DNA of 64,000 bases from Halosimplex salinum (GTDB lineage Archaea > Halobacteriota > Halobacteria > Halobacteriales > Haloarculaceae), in assembly GCF_003730195.1 (NCBI RefSeq), contig NZ_QWGG01000004.1, forward strand, positions 62,001 through 126,000. Reading direction: 5' to 3'. Position 1 is the stretch's first letter, and every line of letters starts with the position of its first letter. The position numbers and the translations under genes were made by a program. Shown here in pieces: positions 49,930-59,074 of this stretch. Under the pieces are notes generated by a model. That model saw only the letters and a list, made by a program, of their open reading frames with translations, ran no database searches and was not told the origin of the DNA.

Positions 49930-51262
49930 CCGACTGCCGTCCGAGCACCGAGTCGACGCTCTCGTACTCGTCGGTGTGCCGGTGACAGTAACTCAGCCGG
50001 TTCGTCGGGCTGACCGTGTAGAGGTCCGGTCGCGTCGTGTCACACACGCTGTCGAACTCCTCGCCCATGTACTCACGAGCGCGGTTCGGGTACCCGTCCT
50101 TGACGTGGTCGGCGGCCTGCTCGACGTGGGCCATGACCTCCTCGGAGACGCCGGTTCCGTCGAAGAGGTCGGCGACAGTCTCGTCGATGTCGTCGTACTT
50201 CGAGAAGCGTCCGACCCGACGGCGGATCCGGTTCCTGATCGAGAGGTCGATCCGGCTCCGCTCGCGGATCACCTCGCGGAACCGCTCGATCGCGTTCCAC
50301 GTCTCGGCGTCCAGTTGCTCGTGCGTCTCCGGGCGGATCTTCGCCGGACAGCGGGTCGTGAACTGGCACCCCTCCGGCGGGTCTCGCGGGCTCGGCGGCG
50401 TCCCCGGGAGCGTGATCCGCTCCTTCTCGACGGTCGGGTCCGGTTCGGGGATCGCCGACAGTAGCGAGTGGGTGTACGGGTTGGCCGGGTCGGTGTACAG
50501 CTCCTCGGTGAGTCCGATCTCCATGATCTTCCCGAGGTACATCACGGCGACGCGGTCACAGATGTGACGGACCGCCGCGAGGTCGTGCGCGATGAACAGG
50601 TAGGTGAGGTCGTACTCCTCCTGGAGGTCCTCCAGCAGGTTGAGGATCTTCGCCTGCACCGACGTGTCGAGCGCGCTCACCGGCTCGTCGAGGACGACGA
50701 ACTCCGGTTCGAGTGCCAGCGCGCGGGCGATACCGATGCGCTGGCGCTGTCCCCCGGAGAACTGGTGGGGGTACCGGTAGTAGTGTTCGGGCTGGAGTCC
50801 GACCGAGGCGAGCAGGTCCTTGACCTTGTCGCGGCGGTCGCGCGGGCTCCCCACCTCGTGGACGTCGAGCGGTTCGCGGACGATTTCGCCGATCGTCATC
50901 CGGTCGTTGAGGCTCGACTCGGGGTCCTGGAAGACGATCTGGGCGTTGCGTCGCCACTGCTTGAGCTGTTTGCCCGTCAGCTCGGTGATGTCCGTGCCGT
51001 CGAACTCGACGCTGCCCTCCGTCGCCGTCTCCAGTTGCACCAGCGTCCGACCGAGCGTCGTCTTCCCACAGCCCGACTCGCCGACGAGCCCGAGCGTCTC
51101 CCCGCGCTGGATGGTGAAGTCGACGCCGTCGACGGCTTTCACCGGCGGGTCCGCCAGCACGCCCTGGCCGCCGTAGTACTTCTTCAGCCCCTTCACCTCG
51201 ACGAGCGTCTCGCCGACCACGGCGGGGTCAGCGCGGCCGCGCTGCTGTGTCATCTCGCTCAT
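49919..51262 (-). CDS. dppF: Peptide ABC transporter ATP-binding protein DppF-like, with C-terminal extension
   Basis: 447 residues. Walker A GESGCGKTT at 61-69, signature FSGGQRQR, Walker B VVLDEPVSALD, then the oligopeptide C-terminal domain with GCQFTTRCP near residue 305. After it comes an extra stretch of about 130 residues with helical segments (NAIERFREVIRERSRIDLSI) and a terminal part with Cys and His (SVCDTTRPD; LSYCHRHTDEYES). Typical DppF/OppF end about 20-30 residues after the Cys-rich motif. Overlaps dppD by ATGA. Confidence 0.9.
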   Translation of the reverse strand: MSEMTQQRGRADPAVVGETLVEVKGLKKYYGGQGVLADPPVKAVDGVDFTIQRGETLGLVGESGCGKTTLGRTLVQLETATEGSVEFDGTDITELTGKQLKQWRRNAQIVFQDPESSLNDRMTIGEIVREPLDVHEVGSPRDRRDKVKDLLASVGLQPEHYYRYPHQFSGGQRQRIGIARALALEPEFVVLDEPVSALDTSVQAKILNLLEDLQEEYDLTYLFIAHDLAAVRHICDRVAVMYLGKIMEIGLTEELYTDPANPYTHSLLSAIPEPDPTVEKERITLPGTPPSPRDPPEGCQFTTRCPAKIRPETHEQLDAETWNAIERFREVIRERSRIDLSIRNRIRRRVGRFSKYDDIDETVADLFDGTGVSEEVMAHVEQAADHVKDGYPNRAREYMGEEFDSVCDTTRPDLYTVSPTNRLSYCHRHTDEYESVDSVLGRQSDGE

Positions 51263-52455
51263 CGGCCGTCACCTCCGTCGACCGAATCGCGGCCACGGTC
51301 CCCGGTCGAGCGACCGCCGTCGGCCGCGACGTCGCCGTCGCCGGCGGCGCCTGACTCGTCGGTCCCCGAACTGTCGCCGCCCAGCCGTTCGTGGTAGGCG
51401 ACCGCCTCGCCCGTCGACATGTCTTCGGGGTAGAGGAGGCACGCGGCGGTGTGCTCGGTCTCGCCCTCGGTGACGCCGACGAGTTCCGGGTGGACCGCCT
51501 CGCAGTCGTCGAACGCCTGCGGACAGCGTGGGGCGAACCGACAGTACGTCGCCGGTTCGTTCGGCGTCGGCACGTCGCCCTCGATGGTCCGCAGTCGCTC
51601 CTGACCGGCCTGCTGACCCGGGATCGCCTCGAGCAGTCCCCGCGTGTACGGGTGACTCGGTGCGGCGAACAGCTCCTCCGTCGGCGCCTTCTCGACGATC
51701 TCGCCGGCGTACATCACGTTCACGCGATCCGTGACGTCGGCGATGACGCCCATGTCGTGCGTGATGAAGAGGATCGACAGACCCCGGTCCTCCTGAAGCT
51801 CTCTGAGGAGGTCGAGGATCTGCGCCTGGATGGTCACGTCCAGCGCGGTCGTCGGTTCGTCGCAGATCAGCACCTCCGGGTCGCAGGCGAGCATCATCGC
51901 GATGACCGCTCGCTGGCGCATCCCACCGGAGAACTCGTGGGGGTACTCCCCGAGTCGGCGGGAGGCGTCGGGGATCTGGACGGCCTCCAGCAGGTCGATC
52001 GCCTCCTCGCGAGCGGCCTCCCCGGTGATCCCGCGATTCACCTTCAGCGCCTCCCGGATCTGGTTGCCGACGGTGAACACGGGGTTCAGCGACGACAGCG
52101 GGTCCTGGAACACCATCCCGATCCCGCTCCCCCGGAGGTTCTGGTACTGCTTGGTGTCGTAGCCGGTGATCTCCTCGCCCTGAAATTTGATCGACGAGCC
52201 CGGCAGGATCTCGCCGGGTTCGTCGACGAGTCCCATGATCGAGCGGGCGGTGACGCTCTTGCCCGACCCGGACTCGCCGACGAGGCCGACGGTCTCGCCC
52301 TCGTAGATGTCGAGGTCGATCCCGTCCACGGCGCGGATCGTCTCCCGGTCGGTGTGGAACACCGTCTGGAGGTTGCGCACCGAGAGGATCGGCTCCTCCT
52401 CGGTCCGTCGGTCCTCGGGGACGTGCCGGTCGTCGCCGGCAGGAGGTGTGCTCAT
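51259..52455 (-). CDS. dppD: Peptide ABC transporter ATP-binding protein DppD-like
   Basis: 398 residues. Walker A GESGSGKS at 60-67, signature FSGGMRQR, Walker B VLICDEPTTALD, and the oligopeptide-type C-terminal motif RFAPRCPQAFDDCE. The extreme C terminus is a low-complexity Gly/Asp tail. It pairs with DppF to energise uptake. ATG overlaps the dppC stop (ATGA). Confidence 0.93.
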   Translation of the reverse strand: MSTPPAGDDRHVPEDRRTEEEPILSVRNLQTVFHTDRETIRAVDGIDLDIYEGETVGLVGESGSGKSVTARSIMGLVDEPGEILPGSSIKFQGEEITGYDTKQYQNLRGSGIGMVFQDPLSSLNPVFTVGNQIREALKVNRGITGEAAREEAIDLLEAVQIPDASRRLGEYPHEFSGGMRQRAVIAMMLACDPEVLICDEPTTALDVTIQAQILDLLRELQEDRGLSILFITHDMGVIADVTDRVNVMYAGEIVEKAPTEELFAAPSHPYTRGLLEAIPGQQAGQERLRTIEGDVPTPNEPATYCRFAPRCPQAFDDCEAVHPELVGVTEGETEHTAACLLYPEDMSTGEAVAYHERLGGDSSGTDESGAAGDGDVAADGGRSTGDRGRDSVDGGDGR

Positions 52456-53999
52456 CCTGCGGTCCCCCCTGCAGCGGCTTCCTCTTCGGCGCCGCCTTCG
52501 CTCTCGGGGTCGATCGCGTCGCGGATGCCGTCACCGAAGGCGTTGAGCCCGGTCACGAGGACGACGATGAGGACCCCCGGGATGAGCGCGATGTGCCACG
52601 ACTGAGTCGAGACGTACTCCCGACCCATCGAGATGGCTCGGCCCCAGGCGGGCGTCGGCGGGTTGATGCCGAGCCCGCTCCCGATGAACGAGAGCGCCGA
52701 GAGTGCGATGATGATACCACCGACCGCCATCGACCCGTAGATCAGCAGGTACGGGAGCACGTAGGGTAACATGTGTTTTCGCATCGTGACGCTCGGTCGC
52801 TGTCCGAAGCTCCGCGCGGCGTCGATCCACTCCTCCTCGGAGACCTGCAACGCGGGACCGCGGACCGCGCGCCACAGTCCCGGCCAGCCCGTGAAGCCGA
52901 ACACCAGCGCGAGGAGGAACCCGCCGTTGAACACGTCCGAGAGCCAGTGGCCCTGGAACGCCATCGCGACCATCAACAGCAGGAGTAGCTGTGGGATCGA
53001 CGTTATCCCGTCCGCAGAGAGGATCGCGGCCAGATCCACGATCCCCTTGTAGTACGCCGAGGCGAGCGACATGACGATCGCTATCAGCCCCGCGATCGCC
53101 ATCGAGAGCGCCGAGACCGTGAGCGATATCCGCGCGCCCATGACCGCGAACGTGAACAGGTCCCGCCCGTTGGTCAGCGTACCGAACGGGTGGAACCGGC
53201 CGAAGTCGTCGTAGGTCATCGGTCCGACGTTCTGTTCGCCGTTGCCCTTCGACTTGGAGTTGAAGTTGGCGTCGCCGACCAGTGCCGTTCGGACCTCACC
53301 GTCCTCGGCGTCGAAGTACTGCAGTTCGTGGCTGTACGGCGACTGGATGTTCTGTTCGACGGTCGTCGGCCCGAGCGCCGGGGCGAACAGGGCCATCGTC
53401 GTGAATATCAACACGACGATGATCCCGAACTGCGCCCAGCGGTGGCCGTCGAGTCGGTCGATCACGTCGTCGCGGGGCGTCCAGTCGGACTGCCGGTAGT
53501 TGGCACGGAAGATCTTCCAGCCGCGGAACGCCCAGAACGAGACGAACGCCGCGTACGCGTAGACGAGCGCCGCGCGGATCGCCCACGCGACCGCGGGTTC
53601 GAGCCCGAGGAAGGTGTTCTCCCACGGGCCGTTCGGTCCGGTCTTGTAGCCCTGATTCGGGATCGTCTCCCGGGAGAGCAGCGTCGGGAGGCTGTTCGCG
53701 GTGCTCCGGAACCCGTCGAGGGTCCCGCTGGCCGCCTGCTGGATGCCGACGATACTCTCGGACGCGCTCGGCGAGACGAGTCCGACTGTCACCTCGATGA
53801 GCGCGGTGACGGCGATGACCGCCGAGTCGACCACCAGCAGGAGTCCCGCGATGAACGCCCCGAACTCGAGTCCGATCAGCGCGACCGCGACGAGAGACCA
53901 CGCGATGGCGGGTTCGGGATTGGCCGCGATCCGCTCGCGGAGCGTCGTCTCGTCCTGCCGTTCGCGGTCTCGGGCCGTGTCAGTGAGCGTTGCACACAT
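52452..53999 (-). CDS. dppC: Peptide ABC transporter permease DppC-like, N-terminally enlarged
   Basis: 515 residues; usual DppC are about 280-320. The first 200 residues hold extra hydrophobic segments (AWSLVAVALIGLEFGAFIAG, VYAYAAFVSFWAF and IIVVLIFTTMALFAPALGP) before the standard permease domain. That domain has FGTLTNGRDLFTFAVMGARI and the EAA loop (EWIDAARSFGQRPSVTMRKH). A soluble stretch with a Ser/Thr-rich part lies between the first extra helices. Forms the channel with DppB. Confidence 0.9.
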   Translation of the reverse strand: MCATLTDTARDRERQDETTLRERIAANPEPAIAWSLVAVALIGLEFGAFIAGLLLVVDSAVIAVTALIEVTVGLVSPSASESIVGIQQAASGTLDGFRSTANSLPTLLSRETIPNQGYKTGPNGPWENTFLGLEPAVAWAIRAALVYAYAAFVSFWAFRGWKIFRANYRQSDWTPRDDVIDRLDGHRWAQFGIIVVLIFTTMALFAPALGPTTVEQNIQSPYSHELQYFDAEDGEVRTALVGDANFNSKSKGNGEQNVGPMTYDDFGRFHPFGTLTNGRDLFTFAVMGARISLTVSALSMAIAGLIAIVMSLASAYYKGIVDLAAILSADGITSIPQLLLLLMVAMAFQGHWLSDVFNGGFLLALVFGFTGWPGLWRAVRGPALQVSEEEWIDAARSFGQRPSVTMRKHMLPYVLPYLLIYGSMAVGGIIIALSALSFIGSGLGINPPTPAWGRAISMGREYVSTQSWHIALIPGVLIVVLVTGLNAFGDGIRDAIDPESEGGAEEEAAAGGTAG

Positions 54000-54002
54000 G
54001 AT

Positions 54003-55085
54003 TCACTCGTTCCCTCCTTCCAGCCCGATGCGCGGGTCGATTATCGTGTAGGCGATGTCCTGCGCGATGTTGAAGAAGACGATTATCAGGATGAAGACGT
54101 ACGTCAGCGCGCCGATGATCGGCACGTCCGAGGCGAAGATCGCCGAGAGGAAGAGGTTCCCCAGCCCCCGGATACCGAAGATCAACTCGACGAGTACCGA
54201 CCCGCCGATGAGCAGGTAGAACTCGCCCATGATCACCGGCAAGAGCGGGATCATGGCGTTCCTGGCGACGTGTTTCCCGATGATCGACCGCGTCGAGAGC
54301 CCCTTCGCCTTCGCCGTGTCGATGTACGGCGCGTTGATGCTCTCGAGGACCGCCGTCCGACCGATCCGGACCTCGTTCCCCATCGACGACGAACCCAGCA
54401 CGAGGGCGGCCGGGAGGATCCACTTGAACCCGGCGGCCCAGTTGTAGAGGTTCGGCACCGGTATCCGGAGCCACTCCAGGCTCGATATCGGTGTGAAACC
54501 GCCGAACAGCGCCCCGATCGCGTCCGAGGTCCCGATCACGTCGGTCGGGATGAGGAAGCCCCGGTAGAAGGAGAGGGCGCCGCCGGCCGAGAGGAGGCCG
54601 GCGAGCATGACGGCGAGCCAGAAGTTGGGCATCGCGCGCCAGACGATCCCGCCGAAGGAGGCGGTGTAGTCGCCCCACGTGTTCGAGCGGAGGCCGGCGT
54701 ACAGGCCGAGCGGGATACCGAATATCAGTGCGATGAGCACCGACCAGAAGCCCAGCCACACCGTCGCCGGCATCCGCTCCCAGACGAGCGCGCCGACGGG
54801 TTGCCCGCGGGTGACGACCCACGACTGGCCGAAGTTGAACGTGATCGTTTCGACGAGGAAGTCCTTGTACTGGATCCACAGGGGGACCGGACTGCCGTCG
54901 GGGTTCCGGAGTCCGAGCGCGATAGCCAGCTGCCGGGCCGTTTCCGGGTCGGAGTCGCGACCCAGGATCGCCGTCATCGGGTCGAACGGCGAGAGATAGA
55001 TGATGACGAACGTCATCGTGAGTCCGAACAGTACTACCGGGATCCCCAGGAGGAGCCGCTTCGCGATATATAGGAGTTTGTTCAT
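54003..55085 (-). CDS. dppB: Peptide ABC transporter permease DppB-like
   Basis: 360 residues with six or more membrane helices. N terminus YIAKRLLLGIPVVLFGLTMT is typical of DppB/OppB, and the EAA motif NAPYIDTAKAKGLSTRSIIG is near residue 250. The periplasmic loop (SRDSDPETARQLAIALGL-like, about 44-60) is also standard. The gene is 3 bp upstream of dppC and about 115 bp after the substrate-binding protein gene. Confidence 0.93.
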   Translation of the reverse strand: MNKLLYIAKRLLLGIPVVLFGLTMTFVIIYLSPFDPMTAILGRDSDPETARQLAIALGLRNPDGSPVPLWIQYKDFLVETITFNFGQSWVVTRGQPVGALVWERMPATVWLGFWSVLIALIFGIPLGLYAGLRSNTWGDYTASFGGIVWRAMPNFWLAVMLAGLLSAGGALSFYRGFLIPTDVIGTSDAIGALFGGFTPISSLEWLRIPVPNLYNWAAGFKWILPAALVLGSSSMGNEVRIGRTAVLESINAPYIDTAKAKGLSTRSIIGKHVARNAMIPLLPVIMGEFYLLIGGSVLVELIFGIRGLGNLFLSAIFASDVPIIGALTYVFILIIVFFNIAQDIAYTIIDPRIGLEGGNE

Positions 55086-55200
55086 GGCGTCGTATCCGTT
55101 ATACGTGTGTTCGTTCCGCTATGCGGGCCGACGAGTAATACGTCCGTCGTCTGCGGTGGCGAGTCATCGGAGGTAGCCGCTGATACGGGGGAGACCGGCG

Positions 55201-57147
55201 TTACTCCGGATTGACGTGTTCGTCGTACGCCTCGATACCGCCGGGGAAGATCTGGGGCGGCGTGAGGTGGTAGGCCGGTTCGAAGCGGCTCTTGAACACG
55301 TTCTCCATGAACTCCGGCCGGTTGATGGCGTACGCCATCGCCTGGCGGACCGCCTTGGGCACTTCCTCCATGTTGAAGCCGATGTAGAAGGTCCCAAGTT
55401 CCGGCGTTCGAGCGTAGTTGACCGTCTCGCCGTTCTCGAGCTCGTAGGTCCCCAGGTCCCGTCCGAGGTCGTCGGTTTCGTCGATCGAGACGCTGTCGGC
55501 CTGGTACTGTGCGGTCGGCACGCCGCCGATGTCGGCGTTCTGGTTGAGGAAGCGGTTGTAGGTCGCCTGCGTCTCCGTGAGGATCGCCGCGTCGATCCCG
55601 TCGAAGGAAGCGCCCTCGCCGTGGTAGTCGTCGAAGGCGTCCATGACGAACTCGCCGCCGTTACCGGACTCCCAGTTGACGAACTCGAAGGGGCCACACC
55701 CGACGGGGTTCTGGGAGAACTCCTCCCACTCCATCTCGCCGTCGTAGCCCTCGATGTCCCCGACGATACCTTCGGGCACCGCGGAGAACGCCGAGTAGGC
55801 CAGCACGGACAGCGAGAACGCGAACGGCTCGTTCGTGGTGATCTCGAGCGTGTAGTCGTCGGTCGCCGACACGCCGATGGAGTCAAGCACGACGTTGCCG
55901 TCGTCGTCGGTCTCGTGTTCGATGCCCATGACGCTGATCGGGAATCGGGCGTTCGTCGAGTTCGTCGACGCCATCAGCCGCTTGATCGAGTACTCGAAGT
56001 CGGCGGCGGTCAGTTCCGAGCCGTCGTGGAACGTGACGCCCTCCTTGATGGAGAACGTGTACGTTCGGAAGTCCTCGCTGAGTTCGTACTCCGTCGCCAG
56101 GAGGTTCTCGACCTCGGTGGTCCCGTTCCGGTAGTTCGTCAGGGCGTCGAACATGTCCATGATCTTCCCGCCACTGGCCGTGTTGCCCGAGGCGATCGGG
56201 TCGAGGCTGCTGAACGTCGCGGAGGTCGTCGAGAGGCGGTCCTTGCCCTCGATCCCCGAGACGGACACGTTCGCCTTCGCCCGCGAGGGACCCATCGGGC
56301 CCGGCGGGTTGTAGTCGACGTAGTCGTACCACATGCCCTCGGTGACCGACTGGTAGAGGGGTAGCAGGGCCGCTTCCTGCCACATCCCCTCTTCCATGTT
56401 CACGGCCGCTTCACCGCGGATCTGTGCGGCGTCCTCGGTGTCCTGCGGGTTGTCCTCGATCCTGTCGAACTGCTCGGTCATGAACTGCCGAACTTCCTCG
56501 TCGGCGTCGGCGTCCTCGGACCAGAAGATACGCGCGCCGTTGGCGGCGTCGTTCTCGTCGTAGACGGTGTTTTCCGGGTCGAGCAGCTGGACGAAGTTCT
56601 GCGGGCCGGGGTAGTCCGCGATCCACCCCAGCGTGTAGGCCATGTGGTTGCCGTTGCGGGTGGTCTCCAGCAGCGGCGAGAACGCCGCTTCGCTCTGGTT
56701 CATGTCGATGTACGCAGACTCCAGCCGGCTGGCGATGGTGTCCGCCATCTCCGTCCACGTCGGGCTGGTGTACTGGAGCCAGTCGAGGGTGAACCGATTG
56801 TCCTCACCGTAGCCGGCCTCCTCCATCACCTGCTGTGCCTCCTGAATTCGCGTCTCGCCGACCCCGTACGGATACCCGTTGATCGTGATCGGCCCAGTGT
56901 CGGTGTCCGTCTCGCCGTCACCGTCCGTTCCATCGCCGTCACCGTCGCCGTCGCCGTCGCCGCCGCCGTCACCGTCGCCGTCCATCCCGTCGCCATCGCC
57001 GTCGCCGTCGCCGGCACCGTCTCCCGGCGTGTCAGTGTCGTTCCCGTCGGATCCACAGCCCGCGACCATGGAAGTGAGGGTCGCAGCGCCCGTCGCTTTC
57101 AGAAACCGTCGTCGGCTAGTGTCGGAATCGTCGGATTCGCGAAGCAT
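55201..57147 (-). CDS. dppA: Peptide-type ABC substrate-binding lipoprotein with circularly permuted SBP family 5 domain
   Basis: 648 residues. A Tat signal SRRRFLKATGA leads to a lipobox SMVAGC (Cys31), then an Asp/Gly linker (about 32-85). Residues about 88-285 match the usual C-terminal part of SBP_bac_5: IQEAQQVMEEAGYG, then LGWIADYPGPQNF (173-185), then MWQEAALLPLY. Residues about 292-648 match the usual N-terminal part: LDPIASGNTASGGKIMDMFD, SEDFRTYTFSIKEGVTFHDG (357-376), NPVGCGPFEFVNW, and VRQAMAYAINRPEFMENVFK near the end. The order of the two parts is swapped relative to DppA/OppA. Function: binds oligopeptides or similar solutes outside the cell. TATA box 28 bp upstream of the ATG. 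Confidence 0.9.
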   Translation of the reverse strand: MLRESDDSDTSRRRFLKATGAATLTSMVAGCGSDGNDTDTPGDGAGDGDGDGDGMDGDGDGGGDGDGDGDGDGTDGDGETDTDTGPITINGYPYGVGETRIQEAQQVMEEAGYGEDNRFTLDWLQYTSPTWTEMADTIASRLESAYIDMNQSEAAFSPLLETTRNGNHMAYTLGWIADYPGPQNFVQLLDPENTVYDENDAANGARIFWSEDADADEEVRQFMTEQFDRIEDNPQDTEDAAQIRGEAAVNMEEGMWQEAALLPLYQSVTEGMWYDYVDYNPPGPMGPSRAKANVSVSGIEGKDRLSTTSATFSSLDPIASGNTASGGKIMDMFDALTNYRNGTTEVENLLATEYELSEDFRTYTFSIKEGVTFHDGSELTAADFEYSIKRLMASTNSTNARFPISVMGIEHETDDDGNVVLDSIGVSATDDYTLEITTNEPFAFSLSVLAYSAFSAVPEGIVGDIEGYDGEMEWEEFSQNPVGCGPFEFVNWESGNGGEFVMDAFDDYHGEGASFDGIDAAILTETQATYNRFLNQNADIGGVPTAQYQADSVSIDETDDLGRDLGTYELENGETVNYARTPELGTFYIGFNMEEVPKAVRQAMAYAINRPEFMENVFKSRFEPAYHLTPPQIFPGGIEAYDEHVNPE

Positions 57148-57170
57148 ACTGTGGCATAGCCTGCCGTACC

Positions 57171-57180
57171 ACTTAAATTG
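57171..57180 (-). promoter_or_regulatory. TATA box of the peptide ABC transporter operon
   Basis: CAATTTAAGT on the minus strand, 28 bp before the dppA ATG, implies a leaderless mRNA. The gap 57148-57362 is unusually AT-rich and otherwise shows no gene; it should also hold the terminator of the cyclophilin gene. Confidence 0.55.
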
Positions 57181-57362
57181 CGGTGGAACTTGTGATCAGT
57201 TTCTCCCGAAACCGCCATACCACGCCGGTCGAAAATTATTTTAAATTATATTTGATCCCCTGGTATTATAACAGGGAATCGTAGGTATGGAACTGTCTAC
57301 CACAGACAGCTAGTGAGTCGAGGTAATAAAAGTATGTGCTCCCAGCGCCGGGGCGGCCGGAA

Positions 57363-57911
57363 TTAGTCGTGGATTTCGACGGATTCGAGCAGCACCGTGT
57401 CGATGGGACGGTCGCTGGGGTCGGTCTCGACGTTTCCGATGGCTTCGACCACGTCCATGCCGTCGACGACTTCGCCGAAGACGGCGTGTTTGTCGTCGAG
57501 GTGGGGCTGGGCGTCCAGCGTGATGAAGAACTGCGAGCCGTTGGTGTCGGGGCCGCGGTTGGCCATCGAGAGCTTTCCGGGTTCGTCGTGGCGCAGGTCG
57601 TCGTGGAACTCGTCGTCGAACGTGTAACCCGGGCCGCCGCGGCCGGTGCCGGTCGGGTCGCCGACCTGGAGCATGAAGTCCTCGATGACGCGGTGGAACT
57701 CGACGTCTTCGTACAGCGGGTCGACGCGCTTCTCGCCGCTCTCGGGGTCCTCCCAGGCGCCCTCGCCCGGACCGACCTCGGCCTCCTCGTAGTCCGCTTC
57801 GGTCGCGTGGTCGACGAACGCCTCGACGGTGCGGGGCACGCGGTCTTCGAACAGTCGAACCTCGATGTCACCTTCGGAGGTGTGGAGTGTCGCAGTCAGG
57901 TCGTCACTCAT
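57363..57911 (-). CDS. Cyclophilin-type peptidyl-prolyl cis-trans isomerase
   Basis: 182 residues. Cyclophilin motifs: TSEGDIEVRLF at the start, FHRVIEDFMLQVGDP with the catalytic Arg, then NGSQFFITL and HAVFGEVVDGMDVV. An acidic insertion of about 20 residues (EVGPGEGAWEDPESGEKRVD) precedes the FHRVI motif and is a common haloarchaeal feature. Cytoplasmic, as no signal is present. The ATG at 57911 is next to a short promoter region. Confidence 0.94.
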   Translation of the reverse strand: MSDDLTATLHTSEGDIEVRLFEDRVPRTVEAFVDHATEADYEEAEVGPGEGAWEDPESGEKRVDPLYEDVEFHRVIEDFMLQVGDPTGTGRGGPGYTFDDEFHDDLRHDEPGKLSMANRGPDTNGSQFFITLDAQPHLDDKHAVFGEVVDGMDVVEAIGNVETDPSDRPIDTVLLESVEIHD

Positions 57912-57967
57912 AGTTCGAGGGAGCACCGGCGCGAAGAAAACGCTGGTGGTACCGCTGTCCGATCCGG

Positions 57968-59074
57968 TCACATCGACGGGCCGACTCGCGTGATCGCCGA
58001 CGCCTCCAGCCCGTGCTCCTCCGCGCGCACGCGCTCGCCGCCCGCGACCGCCCGCACTCGGCCGAGGAGATCATCAACGTCGGCCGCTCTCGCGTCCACG
58101 TCGACGTCGTCGCCGACCGCAGACAGCGTCGCCGCGTCGCCCGAGACCTTGAGGACCGGCGCGACAGGGTGCCCCGTCGGCACGCCCTCGCCGGTGACGT
58201 GGACCACGAGTTGCGCCCCGGCCGCGACCAGCCCCGTCGCTGCCTCCTCGAACCGGGACGGCGCGTCGACGAGGGCCAGTCCCTCGTCGAGATCCGTGCG
58301 CTCGCCGTAGGCGAGCACGTCCCGGATCGGCTGGTCGCCCCAGGCCCGCGTCACGGCGTCGAACTCGTGGTCCGCGGCGTCGCGCCCGACCCGGGACGCC
58401 CGGGCAGGCTGACCGCGGTGGCGTTCGACCAGTGCCCGGACGGCCTCGGCGGCCTCGTCGTTCGCCGCCCGCTTCGCCGCGGCGTCGGGGTGTACCACCG
58501 CGCGCTCGCTCCCTGCCGCGACCAAACGCGCGCCCAATCCGACTAGTTCGTCGACGAGCTCGCCCACGAGCGGATCGGCCGTCTCGCGCGTCGATGCCGA
58601 GAGGTCACCGGAGACGACGCCGACCGTGAGATCCGAGAGCGCGGCCGTCCGCTCCGCACCCGACCGCTCGGACGCACGCAGATCCTCGACGGCGGCGACG
58701 CCGGCCTCGACGGTCGCGTCGGTGCCGCCGGCGTCCTGGATCGCCGTCTGGCGGACGGGAACCCCCAGGTCCGTCAGGTCCGCGGCCACGTCGTCGCTCT
58801 GGATCGACTCACAGCCGAGGCCGACGACGAGCGTCCCTGCGACGTTGGGGTTCGAGCCCACGCCCAGGAACGCGCGGAGCGTCTGGTCCTTGTCCGCGCC
58901 GATCTGCCCGCAACCGTGGTCGTGCGGGGCGCTCGCCGCTCCCGGCACCCCTTCGGCGATGCGGTCGGCGACGACGCGCGAGCAGATGACCGACGGGAGG
59001 ACCAGCACCCGGTCGCGGACACCGACGCCGCGCTCGCCGCGGTCGACGGCGGAGAACCCCTGTCGGAGGCTCAC
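57968..59074 (-). CDS. UxaA-family dehydratase paralogue A (keeps N-side motifs only)
   Basis: 368 residues homologous to the large domain of altronate/galactarate dehydratase. It keeps HDHGCGQIG (about 51-59) and GLGCESIQ (about 85-92), equivalent to HTYGCSQLG and GLGCENNQ of E. coli UxaA. It lacks the CGGSDxxSGITANP block (the region reads GVVSGDLSASTRETADPLVG) and the PSPGNxxGGxTTxEEKS block. The C-terminal EGVPTGHPVAPVLKVSG is conserved. The GTG start overlaps the SAF gene stop. Likely a partner subunit with the paralogue at 59391. Confidence 0.82.
   Translation of the reverse strand: MSLRQGFSAVDRGERGVGVRDRVLVLPSVICSRVVADRIAEGVPGAASAPHDHGCGQIGADKDQTLRAFLGVGSNPNVAGTLVVGLGCESIQSDDVAADLTDLGVPVRQTAIQDAGGTDATVEAGVAAVEDLRASERSGAERTAALSDLTVGVVSGDLSASTRETADPLVGELVDELVGLGARLVAAGSERAVVHPDAAAKRAANDEAAEAVRALVERHRGQPARASRVGRDAADHEFDAVTRAWGDQPIRDVLAYGERTDLDEGLALVDAPSRFEEAATGLVAAGAQLVVHVTGEGVPTGHPVAPVLKVSGDAATLSAVGDDVDVDARAADVDDLLGRVRAVAGGERVRAEEHGLEASAITRVGPSM

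Noticed and set aside
55086-55200. Search for a leftover N- or C-terminal fragment of a normal-order dppA after the gene
   Set aside because: The 115 bp between dppA and dppB hold no SBP-like coding sequence, so the swapped order is not explained by a split or frameshifted neighbour.
56870-57050. GAC/GGC-rich repeated sequence resembling a repeat array
   Set aside because: It is the coding sequence of the Asp/Gly linker of the lipoprotein, in frame, with no spacer structure of a CRISPR.
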